Origin: an uncultured Collinsella sp.
Lineage (GTDB): Bacteria > Actinomycetota > Coriobacteriia > Coriobacteriales > Coriobacteriaceae
Direction of reading: 5' to 3'
Length of the DNA stretch: 14,485 nucleotides
Assembly (NCBI GenBank): GCA_958438125.1
Contig: CAUBQN010000031.1
Location: forward strand, 1-14,485
A program made the position numbers and the translations under genes. Under the pieces are notes generated by a model that saw only the letters and a program-made list of their open reading frames with translations, was not told where the DNA came from and searched no databases. This document shows positions 12,535 through 14,485 of the stretch, in pieces; within the stretch, counting starts at the first letter, position 1; each line of letters opens with the position of its first letter.

Positions 12535-13662
12535 ATGATCAATCGCAAGGCCATCGGTTATATCACCGCTAACTACTCTTCGACCTACGGCAGCGTGCTG
12601 CTCAAGGATCGCCCCATCGCGTCCGTTCCGTTTTTGGGCCGCTACCGCCTGATCGACTTCCCGCTGTCCAACATGATGAATGCCGGCATTAAGACCGTCG
12701 GCGTCGTCATGCCGGGCAATTACCGCTCGCTGATCGACCACGTGGGTTCGGGCAAGGACTGGGGCCTGGACCGCAAGAAGGGCGGCCTGTTCATGGTGCC
12801 CGGCAACGCGTATGGCACCACCAAGGGCGGCATGCGCTTCCTGCTGCGCGACATCATCTCCAACAAGACGCTGTTCCAGCGCTCGGACAAGCCCTATGTT
12901 GTGATGATGGGCACCAACATCATCTTTAACATGGACCTCAACACCATCATCGACGCGCACGAGAACTCCGGTGCTCAGATGACCGTGGTGTACTGCAAGG
13001 CTACGCGCAACGTCGATGACGAGACCAAGCTGCAGATCAACGAGAACGGTCGCCTGACGGGCGTGAGCGCCGGCGTCGTGTACGGCGACAACGCCTCTAT
13101 GGACTGCTGCATCGTCAACCGCGAGACGCTGCTCGAGATCATCGACCATTACCAGGCCGCCGACTATCTGGATCTGCTCGAGGCACTCCAGGGCGACTTT
13201 GGCAACATCGACGTGTGCAGCTACGAGTACAAGGGCGAGGTCGTGGGCGTGTTTAGCGAGAAGTCGCTGTATCGTCGCAGCATGGACCTGCTCGACCAGA
13301 CCGTGGCCGACCAGCTCTTTGACCCCGAGCGCCCGATCCTGACCAAGGCCCACGACGTGCCGCCTTCGCGCTACGCGACCGGCAGCCACGCGTGCAACTC
13401 GATCATCTCGGCCGGCTGCATCATCAAGGGCACCGTGCGCAACTCGATCCTGTCGCGCGGCGTTGTGGTTGAGGAAGGCGCCTCGGTGACCAACTCGATC
13501 ATCAACCAGAGCTGCATCATCAAGAGCGGCGCCCGCGTTGAGAACGCCATCCTGGACAAGAACAACGTGGTTCCCACCAACACCGAGCTTCGCGGCACGC
13601 CCGAGAACATCCTGGTGCTGGGCAAGGCTCCGTTAACTTCCGATACCACCATCGTACGTTAA
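12535..13662 (+). CDS. glgD: Glucose-1-phosphate adenylyltransferase regulatory subunit
   Basis: A 375-residue paralogue of GlgC that is expected to be non-catalytic and to raise or tune GlgC activity in a mixed oligomer. It keeps the fold (PFLGRYRLIDFPLSNMMNAGI near 29-49 and a C-terminal beta-helix with SIISAGCIIKG- and SIINQSCIIK-type repeats) but lacks the GGxGxRL nucleotide loop, which is replaced by ANYSSTYGSVLL (10-21). It also has GTNIIFNMDL where GlgC has SGDHLYRMDY, so the metal-binding Asp is Asn. Start: ATG at 12535, with AAGGGGG 9 nt upstream inside the end of glgC; an in-frame TTG at 12496 would overlap glgC by 35 nt and is unlikely. GlgD is best known from Firmicutes. Confidence 0.95.
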   Translation: MINRKAIGYITANYSSTYGSVLLKDRPIASVPFLGRYRLIDFPLSNMMNAGIKTVGVVMPGNYRSLIDHVGSGKDWGLDRKKGGLFMVPGNAYGTTKGGMRFLLRDIISNKTLFQRSDKPYVVMMGTNIIFNMDLNTIIDAHENSGAQMTVVYCKATRNVDDETKLQINENGRLTGVSAGVVYGDNASMDCCIVNRETLLEIIDHYQAADYLDLLEALQGDFGNIDVCSYEYKGEVVGVFSEKSLYRRSMDLLDQTVADQLFDPERPILTKAHDVPPSRYATGSHACNSIISAGCIIKGTVRNSILSRGVVVEEGASVTNSIINQSCIIKSGARVENAILDKNNVVPTNTELRGTPENILVLGKAPLTSDTTIVR

Positions 13663-13693
13663 CGTTGGCACCGCAACATCGCTCGTAACATGT

Positions 13694-13729
13694 AGAATAG
13701 CCGCCCGGTTCGCGCCTGGCGGCTATTCT
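13694..13729. other. Perfect 12-bp hairpin between glgD and glgA
   Basis: AGAATAGCCGCC (13694-13705) and GGCGGCTATTCT (13718-13729) are exact reverse complements with a 12-nt GC-rich loop. Neither strand has a T run after the stem. It ends 23 nt before the glgA start. It may set the glgA level by partial termination, processing or stability, or be a protein-binding palindrome. Confidence 0.6.
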
Positions 13730-13752
13730 CGAATAACAACATGGGAGACAAT

Positions 13753-14485
13753 ATGGCTGATTCCAGCAAAAAGATGCAGATCGTGTTTGCCTCGGCCGAG
13801 TGCGCGCCGTTTGTGAAGACCGGTGGCCTGGGCGACGTGGCGGGCTCGCTGCCTGCGGCGCTTGTGCGCGCCGGCGCCGAGGTCATCGTGATGGTGCCCA
13901 AGTACGCCACCATCAAGGACGAGTACAAGGCGCAGATGGAGCACTTCTCCGACTTTTACGTTAGCTTGGGCTGGCGCAATGAGTACTGCGGACTTGAGAA
14001 GCTCGAGCACGACGGCGTCACCTATATGTTCATCGACAACGAGCGCTACTTTGCGCGCGACTATCCGTACGGCTTCTTTGACGACGGCGAGCGTTTTGCG
14101 TTCTTCTCCAAGGCCATCACCGAGAGCCTGCAGCACCTGCCGGCCGGCTTTGAGTGCGACATCCTGCACTGCAACGACTGGCAGACCGCACTGGCGCCCG
14201 TGTTTTTGCGCGAGTTCTACCAGGGCCTGCCGCTGTACGACCGCGTCAAGACCGTGTTCTCGATCCACAACGTGGCGTTCCAGGGCCAGTTTAGCGACAC
14301 CGTGATGGAGGACATCCTTGGTGTGGCGCATATTCCGGCGGCCGCCTCGCAGCTGCGTTGCGACGCCTGCAGCATCAACTACATGCTAGGCGCGCTGCGT
14401 TATGCCGATGCCATCACCACGGTAAGCCCCACCTATGCCAACGAGATCCAGACGCCCGAGTTTGGCGAGGGCCTGGACGGCGTGC
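13753..14485 (+). CDS. glgA: Glycogen synthase (ADP-glucose), N-terminal part (runs off window)
   Basis: GT5 glycogen synthase, which adds glucose from ADP-glucose to growing alpha-1,4 chains. The visible 244 residues include the ADP-glucose-binding motif VKTGGLGDVAGSLP (21-34, Lys22), the aspartate-rich HCNDWQTALAPVFL, SIHNVAFQGQF, and TTVSPTYANEIQTPEFGEGLDG, all in the canonical order. Start: ATG at 13753 with GGGAG 5 nt upstream; an in-frame ATG at 13741 adds four residues but lies on the ribosome site. About half of a typical protein (around 480-500 residues) is present; the rest lies beyond 14485. It follows glgD after 90 nt that contain the 12-bp hairpin. Confidence 0.96.
   Translation, partial: MADSSKKMQIVFASAECAPFVKTGGLGDVAGSLPAALVRAGAEVIVMVPKYATIKDEYKAQMEHFSDFYVSLGWRNEYCGLEKLEHDGVTYMFIDNERYFARDYPYGFFDDGERFAFFSKAITESLQHLPAGFECDILHCNDWQTALAPVFLREFYQGLPLYDRVKTVFSIHNVAFQGQFSDTVMEDILGVAHIPAAASQLRCDACSINYMLGALRYADAITTVSPTYANEIQTPEFGEGLDGV

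Noticed and set aside
11343..12554. 403-codon open frame antisense to glgC
   Set aside because: Same mirror-codon effect; no family features and no ribosome site.
13665..13698. Internal promoter for glgA (TTGGCA and TAGAAT)
   Set aside because: The spacer is 22 bp and no alternative -35 fits; not convincing enough to list.
1..14485. CRISPR array, insertion sequence or transposase
   Set aside because: No regularly spaced repeat units and no transposase-like reading frame were seen in the window.

Overview
The window looks like a chromosomal stretch of a GC-rich Gram-positive gut actinobacterium. My best guess is a Coriobacteriia member close to Collinsella. This is inferred from the codon use, the pairing of a LoaP-type antiterminator with a polysaccharide operon, and the Firmicute-like glgC-glgD pair in a GC-rich genome. 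No taxonomic search was possible.

Left part (1 to about 2830, all on the minus strand): the promoter-proximal end of a surface or exopolysaccharide operon read leftwards. The order is a structured leader, a NusG paralogue (LoaP family), a polyprenyl-phosphate sugar-1-phosphate transferase that starts the lipid-linked repeat unit, a DUF1972/GT4 glycosyltransferase resembling rhamnosyltransferases, and the first 18 codons of a glucose-1-phosphate thymidylyltransferase (RmlA). The leader carries two long stem-loops that would suit LoaP-dependent processive antitermination.

Middle (about 2834 to 4825): a gene-poor AT-richer stretch, then tRNA-Ala(GGC) on the minus strand with its own promoter and intrinsic terminator. 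Next comes a plus-strand two-gene cassette of unknown function. Its second protein has an R-x4-H motif in a helical context, suggestive of a HEPN-type RNase; the first is a 90-residue orphan that seems to have ACG where the start codon should be. Related 24-bp repeats lie on both sides of the cassette.

Right part (4826 to 14485): a minus-strand HAD phosphatase and thiamine pyrophosphokinase pair, divergent from a complete-looking glycogen operon in the order glgB-glgP-glgC-glgD-glgA (glgA runs off the window). The gap between them holds several TGGTAAAAC half-sites, including a perfect 10-bp inverted repeat over the predicted -35 boxes of both divergent promoters. GlgC (with its non-catalytic partner GlgD) makes ADP-glucose, GlgA polymerises it, GlgB branches the chain and GlgP releases glucose-1-phosphate, so synthesis and breakdown are encoded together. 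The glg mRNA has a long leader hairpin and hairpins in three of its four intercistronic gaps. GlgB carries a lysine/alanine-rich histone-H1-like C-terminal tail and lacks the usual region-I histidine.
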